DNA of 64,000 nt, taken from assembly GCA_009783445.1 (NCBI GenBank), contig WRFY01000125.1, positions 1 through 64,000 of the forward strand. The letters are read 5' to 3'. Under the pieces are notes generated by a model. It made no database searches. It was not told the origin of the DNA and saw only the letters and a program-made list of their open reading frames with translations. The position numbers and the translations under genes were made by a program. Origin of the DNA: Candidatus Azobacteroides sp. Lineage in GTDB: Bacteria; Bacteroidota; Bacteroidia; Bacteroidales; Azobacteroidaceae. Positions 7,731-18,094 of the stretch are shown in pieces. The number at the start of each line of letters is the position of its first letter. Position 1 is the stretch's first letter.

Positions 7731-9995
7731 TCATTTGTTTTCTAAGGTTGCATGAATCGGGACGGTTAGTTTGAAAATAAAATTTCGTCCGATGTTGTAA
7801 ATTCCTTCCGCTTTATAACGCGACAAATGGTCGTAATAACATTTATTCAACAGATTATTGACAACAACATCCGCTCGAAACTTATATTTATGAATGTTGA
7901 AATCAAGATAAACCCCTGTATTGATCAAAGAATAAGCATCCGTCGGCATTTCATATTCCGCAATCCGGTTTTGTTTGAACGAATATTGATATTGTAAAAA
8001 AGCGGAAAGTTTATTCATTGCTTTTTTCTCTGAAAAACTGGCGTTGACTGTAGAATTTATTTTTGAAGAAGGCATCAACGGCAAGCAGTTTCCATCCTTG
8101 TCTTGTCCGTATGCGCTACTGTAAGAAACTTCTAAATGCAACCAGTCCAACGGATGAGGATGAAAATGAATTACAGCTTCTCCTCCAAACAAATAAGCGT
8201 CTCTCTGTTTATAATCGTAAACGGGAAAATGTTCTTTTATTTCGCCCGATGGCTCAAGAAAAATATAGTTCCGTATATAGTTGAAATAAGGATTAACAGA
8301 AAATTCGAAATGCCTGACTTTATAATCGAGAGACCAATCTGCTTGATAACAATTTTCCGTTTTCAGATTTTGGTTGCCAATTTCATACCGATTCGTTCCT
8401 TCATGGATTCCATTGCTTAACAACTCAAACATATTCGGCGCCCGAAATCCAGAAGATAAAGAAAGTCGCAAAGAAAAATGTTGAGGCAATTGCTGAAATA
8501 TTCCGGTGGAAAAATTAAACGCAGAATAGGTTTTTGATAATGAAGGAAAATATTGCTCATTGTCGGATGTTCCTCGACTTTTTCCGTCGATAAACCGTTC
8601 ATCTATTCTCACTCCTGCTTGCCAGTAAGATTCTTGCGTATAATGATAATCGGCGGTTGTGTAAAATCCAATGTCGACCGTTTCCACATCTGGGATCAAC
8701 ACTTCTTCTCCTTTGTTCTTATTGATCTGATACATTCCCTGAGTTCCCAGAATCCATATCCAACGGTTGTTTATTTCCGGAGAAGTCCATTTGGCATTGT
8801 ATGATACCGTACTCAAATTCATATCCAAAGCCGCCTTTTGTTGATTATTAACCGCTTCTGCCTGTTCGTCCTCAAACTCCTTTCGGTTATTGAAAACAGA
8901 ACCCAAATCAACCTGCAATTTCGATTCGTTATCGAAAAAGAACGTATTTTCTGAACTGACCAGATGAGTAGTTAAAAGTTGATAGGGTAAAACCGGATTT
9001 CTTCCGTTCCGACGCTTGGCAATCCCGTCGTTTTCTCTGGTTTCGAGTAAACCGTATTTTTCATTCAAATAATTGTATTTCAAAGAAGTAATAAATTTTC
9101 CAAGCGTATATCCAAACGTAGTTTTGAAATCGGTTGTATGAAAACGACTGTTATCGACCCACTCGTCATTTCCTTCTTCATAATCTTGATGGGTCGTATG
9201 GCTTCCGAAAAGATTCCAATGAAATTTGCCTTTCGAAAGTTTAAATGAACCGGTATTCCGCCAACCTTCGGTATTGGTATTGTATTCAGAATGAAACGTT
9301 GCTTCCAAACTGTTCGCTATTGCATAACGTTCTCCCACAAAAAACAAAACCCCTCCCAATGCATCGCTTCCATATAAAAGAGAGGCCGGCCCTTTGATGA
9401 TTTCCACTTGTTCATATCCGTTTTCATCCAATCCTAAACCATGCTCGTCTCCCCACTGTTGGTTTTCGACTCGGATTCCTTGCGAGAAAACAGCTATTCG
9501 ATTTCCGGAAAATCCTCTGATCACCGGTTTGCCGATGCCAGCTCCGGTGCTTAAGTTGCTGATTCCCGGCGTCTCCGATAATTTTTGGGACAGAGAAATC
9601 CCTTGCATTTGAGCATTATTATTCAAAGAAACGATTTCTACATTCGCTACATTTTCGCCTTGTAATCGAGAACTACTGCCCGAAACAACAATTTCTTGCA
9701 AATCATGCAAGGAAGGTTCTAAAAAAACAGACAAGGTATCGTCATTCAACTTCAAAGTTTCCAGATAAGTTTTGTAACCGATAGATGAAATCTGTACGAG
9801 TACTGAATTTGCTTTGGTTTCAAAAGTAAAATTTCCCGATTCGTCTGTTTCTGTTCCCGTTTTTGAGTCAGGAAAATAAACGCTGGCATGCATTACCGGT
9901 TCCTGTGTTTCTTTATCTAAAACCTTGACTTGACTTTGGGAGTAAACATTTAAATAAGCTGCACAAAAAAATACAATCTTGAATATGCGATTCAT
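7731..9995 (-). CDS. TonB-dependent outer membrane receptor
   Basis: 754 residues from the ATG before MNRIFKIVFF, a clear signal peptide ending YSQ. Residues about 22-95 are a carboxypeptidase-regulatory-like extension (DKETQEPVMHASVYFPD), then a plug domain (about 105-225: LSQKLSETPGISNL, VIRGFSGNRIAVF, VEIIKGPASLLYGSDALGG) and a 22-strand barrel. The QQWGDEHG segment after the plug motif is seen in receptors for metals or small chelates, but the ligand is unknown. No SusD partner is present. The exbB-exbD-tonB operon 4 kb away could energise it. An in-frame ATG at 10025 adds ten unlikely residues. Confidence 0.92.
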   Translation of the reverse strand: MNRIFKIVFFCAAYLNVYSQSQVKVLDKETQEPVMHASVYFPDSKTGTETDESGNFTFETKANSVLVQISSIGYKTYLETLKLNDDTLSVFLEPSLHDLQEIVVSGSSSRLQGENVANVEIVSLNNNAQMQGISLSQKLSETPGISNLSTGAGIGKPVIRGFSGNRIAVFSQGIRVENQQWGDEHGLGLDENGYEQVEIIKGPASLLYGSDALGGVLFFVGERYAIANSLEATFHSEYNTNTEGWRNTGSFKLSKGKFHWNLFGSHTTHQDYEEGNDEWVDNSRFHTTDFKTTFGYTLGKFITSLKYNYLNEKYGLLETRENDGIAKRRNGRNPVLPYQLLTTHLVSSENTFFFDNESKLQVDLGSVFNNRKEFEDEQAEAVNNQQKAALDMNLSTVSYNAKWTSPEINNRWIWILGTQGMYQINKNKGEEVLIPDVETVDIGFYTTADYHYTQESYWQAGVRIDERFIDGKSRGTSDNEQYFPSLSKTYSAFNFSTGIFQQLPQHFSLRLSLSSGFRAPNMFELLSNGIHEGTNRYEIGNQNLKTENCYQADWSLDYKVRHFEFSVNPYFNYIRNYIFLEPSGEIKEHFPVYDYKQRDAYLFGGEAVIHFHPHPLDWLHLEVSYSSAYGQDKDGNCLPLMPSSKINSTVNASFSEKKAMNKLSAFLQYQYSFKQNRIAEYEMPTDAYSLINTGVYLDFNIHKYKFRADVVVNNLLNKCYYDHLSRYKAEGIYNIGRNFIFKLTVPIHATLENK

Positions 9996-10041
9996 TTTGA
10001 ATATTTTAAAAAGAATAATGCTCAAACAATGGTTCAGGACG

Positions 10042-10067
10042 CAAAAATACTAAAATTTGCTCAAATT
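10042..10067 (-). promoter_or_regulatory. Promoter and palindromic operator candidate of the TonB receptor
   Basis: A perfect minus-strand -7 box TATTTTTG occupies 10049-10042, about 47 bp before the receptor start. Just upstream is a 14-bp palindrome, AATTTG-CT-CAAATT (10054-10067), positioned where a repressor or activator would overlap the -33 region. No TTTG is found at the standard 19-20 bp spacing. Confidence 0.4.
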
Positions 10068-10120
10068 GTGAACACCCTCTTTTTTTCAGACGATCCTTTT
10101 TAAACTTGATCCGAGAGGGA

Positions 10121-10153
10121 TTGTCAAATATTTTTATAAATTGATTATCTTTG
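10121..10153 (+). promoter_or_regulatory. Promoter of ychF
   Basis: TATCTTTG at 10146-10153 matches the TAnnTTTG box; ATTG at 10120-10123 could serve as a weak -33 with 22-bp spacing. Predicted start near 10160 leaves about 100 nt of untranslated leader before ychF. Confidence 0.45.
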
Positions 10154-10258
10154 CACGCACAATCGAACATGAAACAATTTTTCGTTTTTGTTGCGTAGAT
10201 TAAATGGAGAAAGAAAAACATTTATCTGTTTTGATAATAAATATTTTAATTAGTTATA

Positions 10259-11362
10259 ATGGCATTACAATGTGGTATTGTGGGACTTCCCAATGTGGGC
10301 AAATCGACCCTGTTCAATTGTTTGTCGAGCGCGAAAGCGCAAGCGGCCAATTTTCCTTTCTGTACAATCGAACCGAATATCGGCGTTATTACCGTTCCAG
10401 ACGAACGGTTAAATAAATTAGCCGAATTGGTAAATCCTCGGAAAGTGATTCCAGCTACGGTCGAAATTGTAGATATAGCCGGATTGGTGAAAGGCGCAAG
10501 TCAGGGAGAAGGTTTAGGCAATCAGTTTCTGGCCAATATCCGCGAAACAGATGCTATGTTGCATGTCTTGCGTTGCTTCGACGACGATAATGTCGTGCAT
10601 GTAGACGGCTCGGTCGATCCCGTGCGTGACAAAGAAATCATTGATTATGAGCTACAATTGAAAGATTTGGAAACGGTCGAATCGCGTATTGCCAAAGTAC
10701 AAAAACAGGCGCAAACGGGAGGGGATAAGCAGGCAAAAATTGTCTGGGAGGTTCTGCTGAAATACAAAACGGTTTTGGAACAAGGAAAGCCTGCGCGAAC
10801 CGCTCAATTAATCAATAAAGACGAACAAAAAGTGGCGCGCGAACTTTTCTTGTTGACAAACAAACCGGTACTTTATGTTTGCAATGTAGACGAAGCTTCG
10901 GCTTGTAAGGGAAACAAATATACGAAGGCCGTTTACGAAGCCATCCGCGAAGAAGGGGCTAAGTTACTGATCGTAGCAGCCAAAATCGAGTCCGATATCG
11001 CAGGTTTCGAAACTTACGAAGAACGCGAATTGTTCCTAAACGAATTGGGTTTGAAAGAATCTGGAGTAAGCCGTTTGATCAAAGCGGCTTATAATTTATT
11101 GAACTTGGAAACTTTCTTTACGGCAGGTCCGCAAGAGGTGCGTGCATGGACTTATCTGAAAGGAAGTAAAGCTCCTCAATGTGCAGGCATTATCCATACT
11201 GACTTCGAAAAGGGTTTTATCCGTGCCGAAGTTATCAAATACAGCGACTATGTAGCATTAGGATCGGAAAGCGCTTGCAAGGAAGCGGGAAAAATGAATA
11301 TCGAAGGAAAAGATTATATTGTAGCGGATGGAGATATCATGCATTTTCGTTTCAACGTATGA
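10259..11362 (+). CDS. ychF: Redox-regulated ATPase YchF (Obg-like)
   Basis: 367-residue P-loop NTPase of the TRAFAC class. G1 motif GLPNVGKST at residues 9-17, the [10 protein letters not shown] switch region just after, [10 protein letters not shown] as G3, and a C-terminal TGS-type domain that ends in [11 protein letters not shown]. YchF/OLA1 proteins prefer ATP to GTP and associate with the ribosome. Full length and typical of the family. The adjacent DUF3078 gene starts 28 bp downstream and may share the transcript. Confidence 0.97.
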   Translation: MALQCGIVGLPNVGKSTLFNCLSSAKAQAANFPFCTIEPNIGVITVPDERLNKLAELVNPRKVIPATVEIVDIAGLVKGASQGEGLGNQFLANIRETDAMLHVLRCFDDDNVVHVDGSVDPVRDKEIIDYELQLKDLETVESRIAKVQKQAQTGGDKQAKIVWEVLLKYKTVLEQGKPARTAQLINKDEQKVARELFLLTNKPVLYVCNVDEASACKGNKYTKAVYEAIREEGAKLLIVAAKIESDIAGFETYEERELFLNELGLKESGVSRLIKAAYNLLNLETFFTAGPQEVRAWTYLKGSKAPQCAGIIHTDFEKGFIRAEVIKYSDYVALGSESACKEAGKMNIEGKDYIVADGDIMHFRFNV

Positions 11363-11390
11363 ATTTTTATTTTATTAAAACTATATTTAT

Positions 11391-12284
11391 ATGAAAAAAA
11401 GATTAATTGTATCATTTTGTCTGCTAAGCGGACTTTTTTTCTGTGTCCAAGCGCAAGAAATTAAAACTACAGTCGACAACTTGGCTGCCTATCATGCAAA
11501 AGCGGATTCCATCCAAGGATGGAAGAAATCCGGGCTCATTGGCATTACTTTCGGTCAAACCGCATTGAGTAATTGGGCGGCAGGAGGCGACAATACGGTT
11601 TCGGGAGATTTTTTCCTCAATTTATCAGCTAATTACCTGAAAAATCAATGGTTTTGGGACAACAATCTTTCGCTTCAATACGGCATGATTTCTTCTTCTG
11701 CCTATGATTACTGGCAGAAAAGCGCCGATAAAATCAATTTTGCTTCGATCGGAGGTCGGAAATTTTCGGATAAATGGGCGTTTGCACTCTTGCTGAATTT
11801 CAATACGCAATTTGCCAGAGGATACGACTATGGAAAGAGTAAAGACGTCTATATTTCTACATTCATGGCTCCGGCCTATCTGGACATGGCATTGGGTTTT
11901 ACTTACAAGCCCAACCCAAAATATACGATATTCCTTTCGCCTTTGGCCGAAAGAGCGATCTTTGTACTCGACGATTCTCTGTCCAATGCAGGCGCTTTAA
12001 GCGACCCCGGAAAAAAAGTCAAATGGGAAACGGGCGCCTACATCAAGGCTACTACCAATCAGGAGATACTCCAAAATCTCAGTCTGATTTCTTCACTGGA
12101 TTTATTTACTCCTTATAATAAGGACTTTGGAAATGTAGACCTCAACTGGGATTTGTTGCTCAACTATAAACTAACCAAATTGTTAACAGCTACGGTGAGT
12201 ACCACGCTCCGTTACTATGACAATGAAATTAAAAAAGTACAGTTCAAAGAGATTTTAGGCTTGGGACTCACGGTTAATTTTTAA
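11391..12284 (+). CDS. DUF3078 family envelope protein
   Basis: 297 residues beginning with a signal peptide (MKKRLIVSFCLLSG to QAQE). The body matches the Bacteroidetes DUF3078 pattern: GWKKSGLIGITFGQTALSNW, then regularly spaced amphipathic strands (NNLSLQYGM, KWAFALLLNFNTQFARGYDY) and an aromatic-ended C-terminus (LGLGLTVNF), as expected of an outer-membrane beta-barrel. Function unknown. Lies between ychF and the lptF/G-like gene on the same strand. Confidence 0.8.
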   Translation: MKKRLIVSFCLLSGLFFCVQAQEIKTTVDNLAAYHAKADSIQGWKKSGLIGITFGQTALSNWAAGGDNTVSGDFFLNLSANYLKNQWFWDNNLSLQYGMISSSAYDYWQKSADKINFASIGGRKFSDKWAFALLLNFNTQFARGYDYGKSKDVYISTFMAPAYLDMALGFTYKPNPKYTIFLSPLAERAIFVLDDSLSNAGALSDPGKKVKWETGAYIKATTNQEILQNLSLISSLDLFTPYNKDFGNVDLNWDLLLNYKLTKLLTATVSTTLRYYDNEIKKVQFKEILGLGLTVNF

Positions 12285-12319
12285 CGCAAACCAGATAAAA
12301 TTTATTTCATCAGATTCGA

Positions 12320-14215
12320 ATGAAGAGGCTTTACATTTTTGTATTAAAAACATTTTTACCTTTATTATTGGCAACTTTCAGTATTTGCCTTTTCATTCTC
12401 TTGATGCAATTTTTATGGCGATATGTCAACGACATGGTTGGAAAAGGGGTTAGCATAGGCGTTCTCGGCGAAATGTTTTTTTATGCCTCTCTTTCTTCCA
12501 TTCCGTTGGCTTTGCCCTTATCAATCTTGCTCGCCTCTTTGATGACTTTCGGCAGTTTGGCGGAACATTTGGAGTTGTTGGCCATAAAAGCTTCCGGAAC
12601 ATCCCTGATCCGGATCATGAAACCGCTGATTTATTCCGCCGTGGCAATTGCCTTTATTTCTTTCGTTTTCCAAAACAATATTGTTCCGAAAGCGCAAATG
12701 AAAATGTACACGATATTGGTTTCCCTCCGACAAAAATCGCCGGAATTGGATATTCCGGAAGGCTCTTTTTACAAGGAAATTACAGGTTATAACGTGTACG
12801 TTCGGCACAAAGATAAAAAAGGAGGAATGCTCCGCAACATGATGATCTACGATTATTCCAAGGGTTTTGAAAATGCCGCTGTGATTGTAGCCGATTCGGG
12901 GCAATTGAATGTATCGGCCGATAAAAAATACCTGGTTTTAACGCTCTATAGCGGAGAATCATTTGAAAATCTGGGAACCCGTAGAACCAGAAACGTAAAC
13001 GAAAAAATTCCGTATCGACGCGAAACTTTTGTGTTGCGCGATATTTTGATTTCGTTCGATACCAATTTCAATATGGCAGACGAATCAATCATGGGAGGTC
13101 GCGACATCAGCAAAAGCATAAAGGAATTAACCACTTTCATCGATTCTACCGCTCAACGACGGGACAGTACAAACCGCGAAACGGCTGTCCGGTTCAAGCA
13201 AAATGTTTACGAGAACACTTTCAAGGGGACGAAAGATTTCTCGTCGGGAAGAAAACCCGTCAGCGATTCCTTATTTCGGCAAGGATTCAAAATCTATTTC
13301 AATCGACTGAATGTAGATAATAAAATTCGTTACCTGCAACAAGCCAAAAGCAAGGTAGACCAAGTTCAATCGGATTACAACATTGTCATGCACTGGCAAT
13401 CGGAAGAGCAGAGACAATTGCGATCGCACAGCGTTCAATTATACAACCGGTTTTCGTTGGCTTTGTCCTGTATTCTTTTCTTTTTCATCGGCGCTCCTCT
13501 GGGCGCTATCATTCGAAAAGGGGGCTTGGGATTACCTACCGTGATCTCGGTTTTGCTCTTTATCCTGTATTATGTCACAGACAATTTTGGTTCGAAAATG
13601 GCGAAACAGGGCGTATGGCCGATTGGAGAAGGCGTATGGCTCAGCTCGGTTGTGTTGGCTTCGCTGGGCGCTTTCCTTACCTACAAAGCGGCCAACGATT
13701 CTACCATCCTCGATCTGGAGGCATGGAATATGTTCTTCCAGCGGATTATAGGGAAAAGAGAACTCCGGAATTACTCCCGAAAGGAAGTGATTATGACTCC
13801 GCCCGACTATCAGGCAGACCAAGAAAAGATGCTTCAATGGAATGAACAAGCGAAAGAATATCTCAAAAATCACAAAAAACCGATATTCTATCTATCTTTC
13901 TGGAAAAAAGGATTTACGGATACGGAGTTGAATCATTTGGTCGAAACGCAGGAAAGTATAATTGACGATTTGCTCAATTCGGAAGAAGTATTAGTGATCG
14001 GAAAATTGATGGATTATCCAGTCATTCGACCGCTTCAGTGGAAATTTTCAGACCGGAAATTTATTCGATGGTTTTGCGGAATTGTTTTCCCCATTGGCAT
14101 CATCATTTACGTGATAGCCATTCTGAAACAAAAACAGTTGAACAACGATCTAATCGTCAGCTGCAAAGTAAATGAACGTTTAATAGAAGAATTTGCAAAT
14201 CAATTGTATGAATAA
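12320..14215 (+). CDS. YjgP/YjgQ family permease (LptF/LptG-like)
   Basis: Inner-membrane subunit of the lipopolysaccharide exporter Lpt. 631 residues, longer than the about 360 of Proteobacterial LptF/G. The N-terminal helices (LKTFLPLLLATFSICLFILL and on to about 125), a periplasmic beta-jellyroll (about 130-350) and C-terminal helices (about 390-470) fit the family. The extra ~150 residues carry a charged segment and one more helix (FCGIVFPIGIIIYVIAIL). The helix layout is symmetric as in LptF and LptG, which cannot be told apart here. Start is 35 bp after the DUF3078 gene. Confidence 0.85.
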   Translation: MKRLYIFVLKTFLPLLLATFSICLFILLMQFLWRYVNDMVGKGVSIGVLGEMFFYASLSSIPLALPLSILLASLMTFGSLAEHLELLAIKASGTSLIRIMKPLIYSAVAIAFISFVFQNNIVPKAQMKMYTILVSLRQKSPELDIPEGSFYKEITGYNVYVRHKDKKGGMLRNMMIYDYSKGFENAAVIVADSGQLNVSADKKYLVLTLYSGESFENLGTRRTRNVNEKIPYRRETFVLRDILISFDTNFNMADESIMGGRDISKSIKELTTFIDSTAQRRDSTNRETAVRFKQNVYENTFKGTKDFSSGRKPVSDSLFRQGFKIYFNRLNVDNKIRYLQQAKSKVDQVQSDYNIVMHWQSEEQRQLRSHSVQLYNRFSLALSCILFFFIGAPLGAIIRKGGLGLPTVISVLLFILYYVTDNFGSKMAKQGVWPIGEGVWLSSVVLASLGAFLTYKAANDSTILDLEAWNMFFQRIIGKRELRNYSRKEVIMTPPDYQADQEKMLQWNEQAKEYLKNHKKPIFYLSFWKKGFTDTELNHLVETQESIIDDLLNSEEVLVIGKLMDYPVIRPLQWKFSDRKFIRWFCGIVFPIGIIIYVIAILKQKQLNNDLIVSCKVNERLIEEFANQLYE

Positions 14216-14261
14216 ACCGACGTTTTTTCAATAAATAATAGATATATAGATTGATTATAAT

Positions 14262-15470
14262 ATGAAATTAAACACGATAGAAGAAGCAATAGAAGATTTT
14301 CGCGAAGGTAAATTCCTGATTATAGTCGACGATGAAGATCGCGAAAATGAGGGTGATTTTGTGATTGCCGCGGAAAAAGTTACTCCAGAAAAAATCAATT
14401 TCATGATGACTTTCGGTCGGGGCGTACTCTGTGCGCCAATTACGGAAGAGCGCTGCAAAGAATTGGATTTGGAAATGCAAGTTTCAAAAAACACGTCCAT
14501 TTTCGACACGCCTTTTACGATCACCGTCGACAAATTGGGCGGAGGATGTACTACAGGCGTTTCGATGTTTGACCGTTCAGAAACGATCCGAGCGTTGGCT
14601 TCTCCTGAAACTAAACCCGAAGATTTAGGCCGCCCCGGACATATCAACCCTTTGCAGGCGCGCAACCGAGGCGTTTTGAAGCGAGCCGGACATACGGAAG
14701 CCACAGTCGATATGGCTATTTTGGCCGGATTGTATCCGGCGGGAGCGCTCATCGAAATTATCAACGAAGACGGAACAATGGCTCGCCTCCCGCAATTACT
14801 GAAAATTTCTCAAAAATTCGACATTAAAATTATCAGCATCAAAGATTTGATCAGTTATCGCCTGAAATACGAATCGTTGGTGGAAAAAGGAGAAATGGTC
14901 TGTATGCCTACAAAATACGGTCATTTTCAATTGATTCCTTTCCGACAAAAATCCAACGGACTGGAACACATCGCTTTGATCAAAGGCGAGTGGGACAAGA
15001 ACGAACCGGTTTTAATCCGGATGCATTCGTCTTGCCTCACCGGCGACACCTTCGGATCTTTGCGGTGCGAATGTGGAGAACAACTTCACAAGGCAATGGA
15101 AATGATTGAAAAAGAAGGAAAAGGAGCTGTCGTGTATCTGAATCAGGAAGGCAGGGGAATCGGATTGATGGACAAAATGAGAGCTTACAAATTGCAAGAA
15201 CAGGGTTTTGATACCGTGGACGCCAATCTCCATCTGGGTCACGATTCCGATGAAAGGGAATATGGCGTAGGCGCGCAAATCTTGCGGGAAATCGGCGTTT
15301 CTAAAATCCGTTTGATTACCAATAATCCTGTTAAAAGAGCTGCTTTGGAAGGTTACGGATTGGAAATTGTCGAAAACGTTCCCATTGAAATAGAACCCAA
15401 CCCATATAACGAAGCTTACCTTCGAACGAAAAAGGAAAAAATGGGTCATACCTTAAGAAATATCAAGTAA
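14262..15470 (+). CDS. ribBA: Bifunctional DHBP synthase / GTP cyclohydrolase II
   Basis: Catalyses both entry reactions of riboflavin synthesis. Residues 1-200 are 3,4-dihydroxy-2-butanone-4-phosphate synthase, with the acidic motif [10 protein letters not shown] (23-32) and [10 protein letters not shown] (141-150). Residues about 205-402 are GTP cyclohydrolase II with zinc ligands C258, C269 and C271 (C-x10-C-x-C) and the NQEGRGIGL motif. Full-length fusion. No FMN-riboswitch-like structure fits into the 46-bp upstream gap, so it may be read through from the permease gene. Confidence 0.97.
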   Translation: MKLNTIEEAIEDFREGKFLIIVDDEDRENEGDFVIAAEKVTPEKINFMMTFGRGVLCAPITEERCKELDLEMQVSKNTSIFDTPFTITVDKLGGGCTTGVSMFDRSETIRALASPETKPEDLGRPGHINPLQARNRGVLKRAGHTEATVDMAILAGLYPAGALIEIINEDGTMARLPQLLKISQKFDIKIISIKDLISYRLKYESLVEKGEMVCMPTKYGHFQLIPFRQKSNGLEHIALIKGEWDKNEPVLIRMHSSCLTGDTFGSLRCECGEQLHKAMEMIEKEGKGAVVYLNQEGRGIGLMDKMRAYKLQEQGFDTVDANLHLGHDSDEREYGVGAQILREIGVSKIRLITNNPVKRAALEGYGLEIVENVPIEIEPNPYNEAYLRTKKEKMGHTLRNIK

Positions 15471-15482
15471 AGAATCATAGTT

Positions 15483-15539
15483 CGTAGGAAACTGAGAATG
15501 TTCAAAAAAATCTTTTTGAAAGCGCCCTCAGTTCCTACG
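15483..15539. terminator. Bidirectional hairpin between ribBA and the lipoprotein gene
   Basis: CGTAGGAAACTGAG at 15483 pairs with CTCAGTTCCTACG ending at 15539 (one bulged A), with an inner TTCAAAAA/TTTTTGAA stem. It lies between two convergent genes and overlaps the stop codon of the minus-strand lipoprotein gene by three bases. Confidence 0.65.
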
Positions 15540-16773
15540 ATGGTCGAAAAGGTATAACACTAAGTAGGTTAAGGTGCGATAAATTGGAGCAATCGTATTG
15601 ATGCAATCCGTTGTCGGATATTACGATTACTACGTTATTGGAAGAAACGATATCATATCCATCTATTTCATTGTAATGTGTTATTAACTGAGAATTCAAA
15701 GCGTTAGGATTAGACAAGTTGAAAATTTTCAAACCGTCGTCGCACACAAATAAAACGTCCTTATTCACCAGCATGCCTTTGGGATTATACATTGGGTAAG
15801 AAGCAATCTGAGCGGGTTGGTACGCATCGCTCATATCCAGTACAATCAATTCATTGGACTTCTGTCCGCACTGATTGCCCACGCGAATAGTTACATAAGC
15901 CAAGGTATCGTTCATTGCTATCGGATTGCAATCATATATGTGCATGACTTGCGAACACAAAACGGGATTGAGAGGCTCTTGCAGCGAATAAATCAGCAAA
16001 CCAAAAGAGGTTCCAATAAACATCTTATCTTGATAAGAAAAAACAGTTTCTACATGATTGCTAATATAAATATTTCCCTCCACCTTCCGTGGCGTTCCAG
16101 TAGAGAGGTCAATGATGCTCATCTGATTGTTTATCACCGCATAGAGATAAGTATCGTGTAAGGCAAAGCGCGACATAGATTCAAGCCCTTCGCCTGATTT
16201 CGCGATCAGGGAAGGATGGCTCTCACTCGAATCGGCGCCGTACGGGATTTCGTCGATTCTTTCTGTGAACAGCCATCCAACCACTACCTGATCGTTTTCA
16301 ATTCCTTCGATACATAAACTGTAATCGTAGTCATATTCATTATCGATGACAGGAAAAGCATCTGGAAAAATATTTTCGACCCGCCCCTTTAGTACCGGTA
16401 GGGAAGGATTGGATAAATCGAACCACACCAAATCTGTATACGAATCGGCGTACAGAAATTGATTGCGAATGATCAAATCACGATTCCCCATCAGCCGGAT
16501 AAAGCCTATATTTTGCGGGTTGGAAGGATTGGCATTGTTTATGATATGGATTCCTTCATTCGGTTCGGATATATATAGATAAGCCTCATAACTCCCTATT
16601 TTCCCATAGGTTTTCAATTCCTGCGGTTGAGAAGTTACTTTTACCGAATTGCGGAATTCTTCACGCGTAATAAAAACCGGCTCATTCACATTATAAGATA
16701 GCACTTGATAGGAAGTGTACTCGCATCCTGTCAATAAGCCGGTTAGCAAAAACAAAAAAACTATCTTTCTCAT
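15535..16773 (-). CDS. LVIVD-repeat-like surface lipoprotein
   Basis: 412 residues from the ATG that gives a lipoprotein signal, MRKIVFLFLLTGLLTGC, with lipid attachment predicted at that cysteine. The rest is a chain of short repeats with the pattern L-hydrophobic-I-x-D-hydrophobic-S-x-P (VWFDLSNPSLPV, MSIIDLSTGTPRKV, LIVLDMSDAYQPAQI, LKIFNLSNPNAL), like LVIVD/beta-propeller proteins. Probably displayed on the outer membrane. It starts 14 bp after the barrel gene and probably shares a transcript with it and the sigma factor. Ligand or partner unknown. Confidence 0.8.
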   Translation of the reverse strand: MRKIVFLFLLTGLLTGCEYTSYQVLSYNVNEPVFITREEFRNSVKVTSQPQELKTYGKIGSYEAYLYISEPNEGIHIINNANPSNPQNIGFIRLMGNRDLIIRNQFLYADSYTDLVWFDLSNPSLPVLKGRVENIFPDAFPVIDNEYDYDYSLCIEGIENDQVVVGWLFTERIDEIPYGADSSESHPSLIAKSGEGLESMSRFALHDTYLYAVINNQMSIIDLSTGTPRKVEGNIYISNHVETVFSYQDKMFIGTSFGLLIYSLQEPLNPVLCSQVMHIYDCNPIAMNDTLAYVTIRVGNQCGQKSNELIVLDMSDAYQPAQIASYPMYNPKGMLVNKDVLFVCDDGLKIFNLSNPNALNSQLITHYNEIDGYDIVSSNNVVIVISDNGLHQYDCSNLSHLNLLSVIPFRPS

Positions 16774-16787
16774 TATCAATTTTAATT

Positions 16788-18044
16788 CTACCAAGTATAC
16801 CTGATCCCTCCATTCACTCCCCATGTTAAAGGATGAACGGTTCGTATGTTATAAGGCTGATTATTATCCAAATAATAACTAACCTGAGGTTCCAAATAAA
16901 GACTGTAATTTTTTACAATATTATAATCGATCCCTATAGCGACATTCACAGACCATTGCAGTCCTTTTATTTTTTCGTCGGAAGAGGTATCTATCGACAT
17001 GTTGGTATTGCTGTCGTATCGCGTTTGACTATAATGCGACAATAATCCTTTTTCCACCATAAAACCACCCGAAGCATACACTTCCCACTTCGAACGATTG
17101 CCTTGAAAAGGCGAAACAACCAAATAGAGCGGTATACCCAAGTAATGAAGTTCCAGACTTGCTCTCCGTTGCGGAATTTTGTTTTCAAATTTAGAATACA
17201 AATAAGAGTAGACCAAGCCGCTTTCGATCGATAAATGGTTGCTCAATCCCCGCCGAACGCTCAATCCAAACGAAAGAGGCGGATAGTGAGTGATCTGAGC
17301 AAAATCGTCGGGAGTAAACAATTCATTTTCCAACTGAGAAGGAGCGTTTTGCGAGATAATACTCGATCGCAATAAGCCTCCATTGTTCTCTTCGTTGAAA
17401 CGAAGGCCATCGTTCATTGCCAGCAGATTGGTTCCTGAACCCGCACGAAGGCCAAAACTTTTGTGCAATTGTTTTTTATGCGGCAATGATAAATTTTGCT
17501 GATATTCGTTCTCGTTTAAAGCCGCATTTTCTTCTTTCCGCGAAAAATATTCCGGATTAGAAAAATGCTCCGGATTCATGGATTCAATTTTAGCTATCGG
17601 TTGCGTTTCTTGCGCTGGCGTTTCAGTGATTAGGGGCAAATGGTCTTTGCCTTCTTCTCCTATATCAGATGGGGAAAAAACAGAGGTTTCTCCACTTCTT
17701 CCGATTGAGTTTTTCCGTGCCTGTACCGGTTGAGTTTGGAGACTTGAAAGCTCATCAGATAATAGAACTTTTTTATCCAATATTTCCGCTGTAACTTTTT
17801 TCTCATTATCGGGTAATTGTATTGCTGTTTCATCGTATATTAAATGTTTATTAAATGGAAATATGAGCCACACTAAAGCAATGGACGCAGCAACCGCCGC
17901 TCCTCCAATCCACGACAGCCAAAGTTTTTTCTTTGCACGCGCGGCCAATCGTTTTTCAATCTCATTCCACGCGCCCTCGTCCACTGGTAAAGCGTAACTC
18001 TTTAGTTTCTCTTTTATAATATGTTCAAAATGGTCGTTACTCAT
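16788..18044 (-). CDS. Sigma-linked protein with inner-membrane anchor and outer-membrane barrel
   Basis: 418 residues. Residues 1-40 are a soluble charged segment resembling the cytoplasmic part of anti-sigma proteins (IIKEKLKSYALPVDEGAWNEI), 41-62 a single transmembrane helix, 63-195 a polar low-complexity linker, and about 196-418 a beta-barrel of roughly ten strands (LSFGLSVRRGLSNHLSIE) ending in the aromatic-rich GGIRYTW expected of outer-membrane proteins. The gene starts 50 bp after the ECF sigma gene. A linker of 130 residues could cross the periplasm. The sensor role is inferred. Confidence 0.7.
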   Translation of the reverse strand: MSNDHFEHIIKEKLKSYALPVDEGAWNEIEKRLAARAKKKLWLSWIGGAAVAASIALVWLIFPFNKHLIYDETAIQLPDNEKKVTAEILDKKVLLSDELSSLQTQPVQARKNSIGRSGETSVFSPSDIGEEGKDHLPLITETPAQETQPIAKIESMNPEHFSNPEYFSRKEENAALNENEYQQNLSLPHKKQLHKSFGLRAGSGTNLLAMNDGLRFNEENNGGLLRSSIISQNAPSQLENELFTPDDFAQITHYPPLSFGLSVRRGLSNHLSIESGLVYSYLYSKFENKIPQRRASLELHYLGIPLYLVVSPFQGNRSKWEVYASGGFMVEKGLLSHYSQTRYDSNTNMSIDTSSDEKIKGLQWSVNVAIGIDYNIVKNYSLYLEPQVSYYLDNNQPYNIRTVHPLTWGVNGGIRYTW

Positions 18045-18094
18045 TTCTTTTGCAATTCATTTTCATCTATCCTTTTTGTTATAAAATGGATTTT

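Noticed and set aside
14216-14261. FMN riboswitch before ribBA
   Set aside because: The gap is only 46 bp and AT-rich without the conserved FMN aptamer segments.
14255-14764. Minus-strand frame of 169 codons opposite ribBA
   Set aside because: Antisense shadow of the DHBP synthase domain, composition Ser-rich by codon mirroring.
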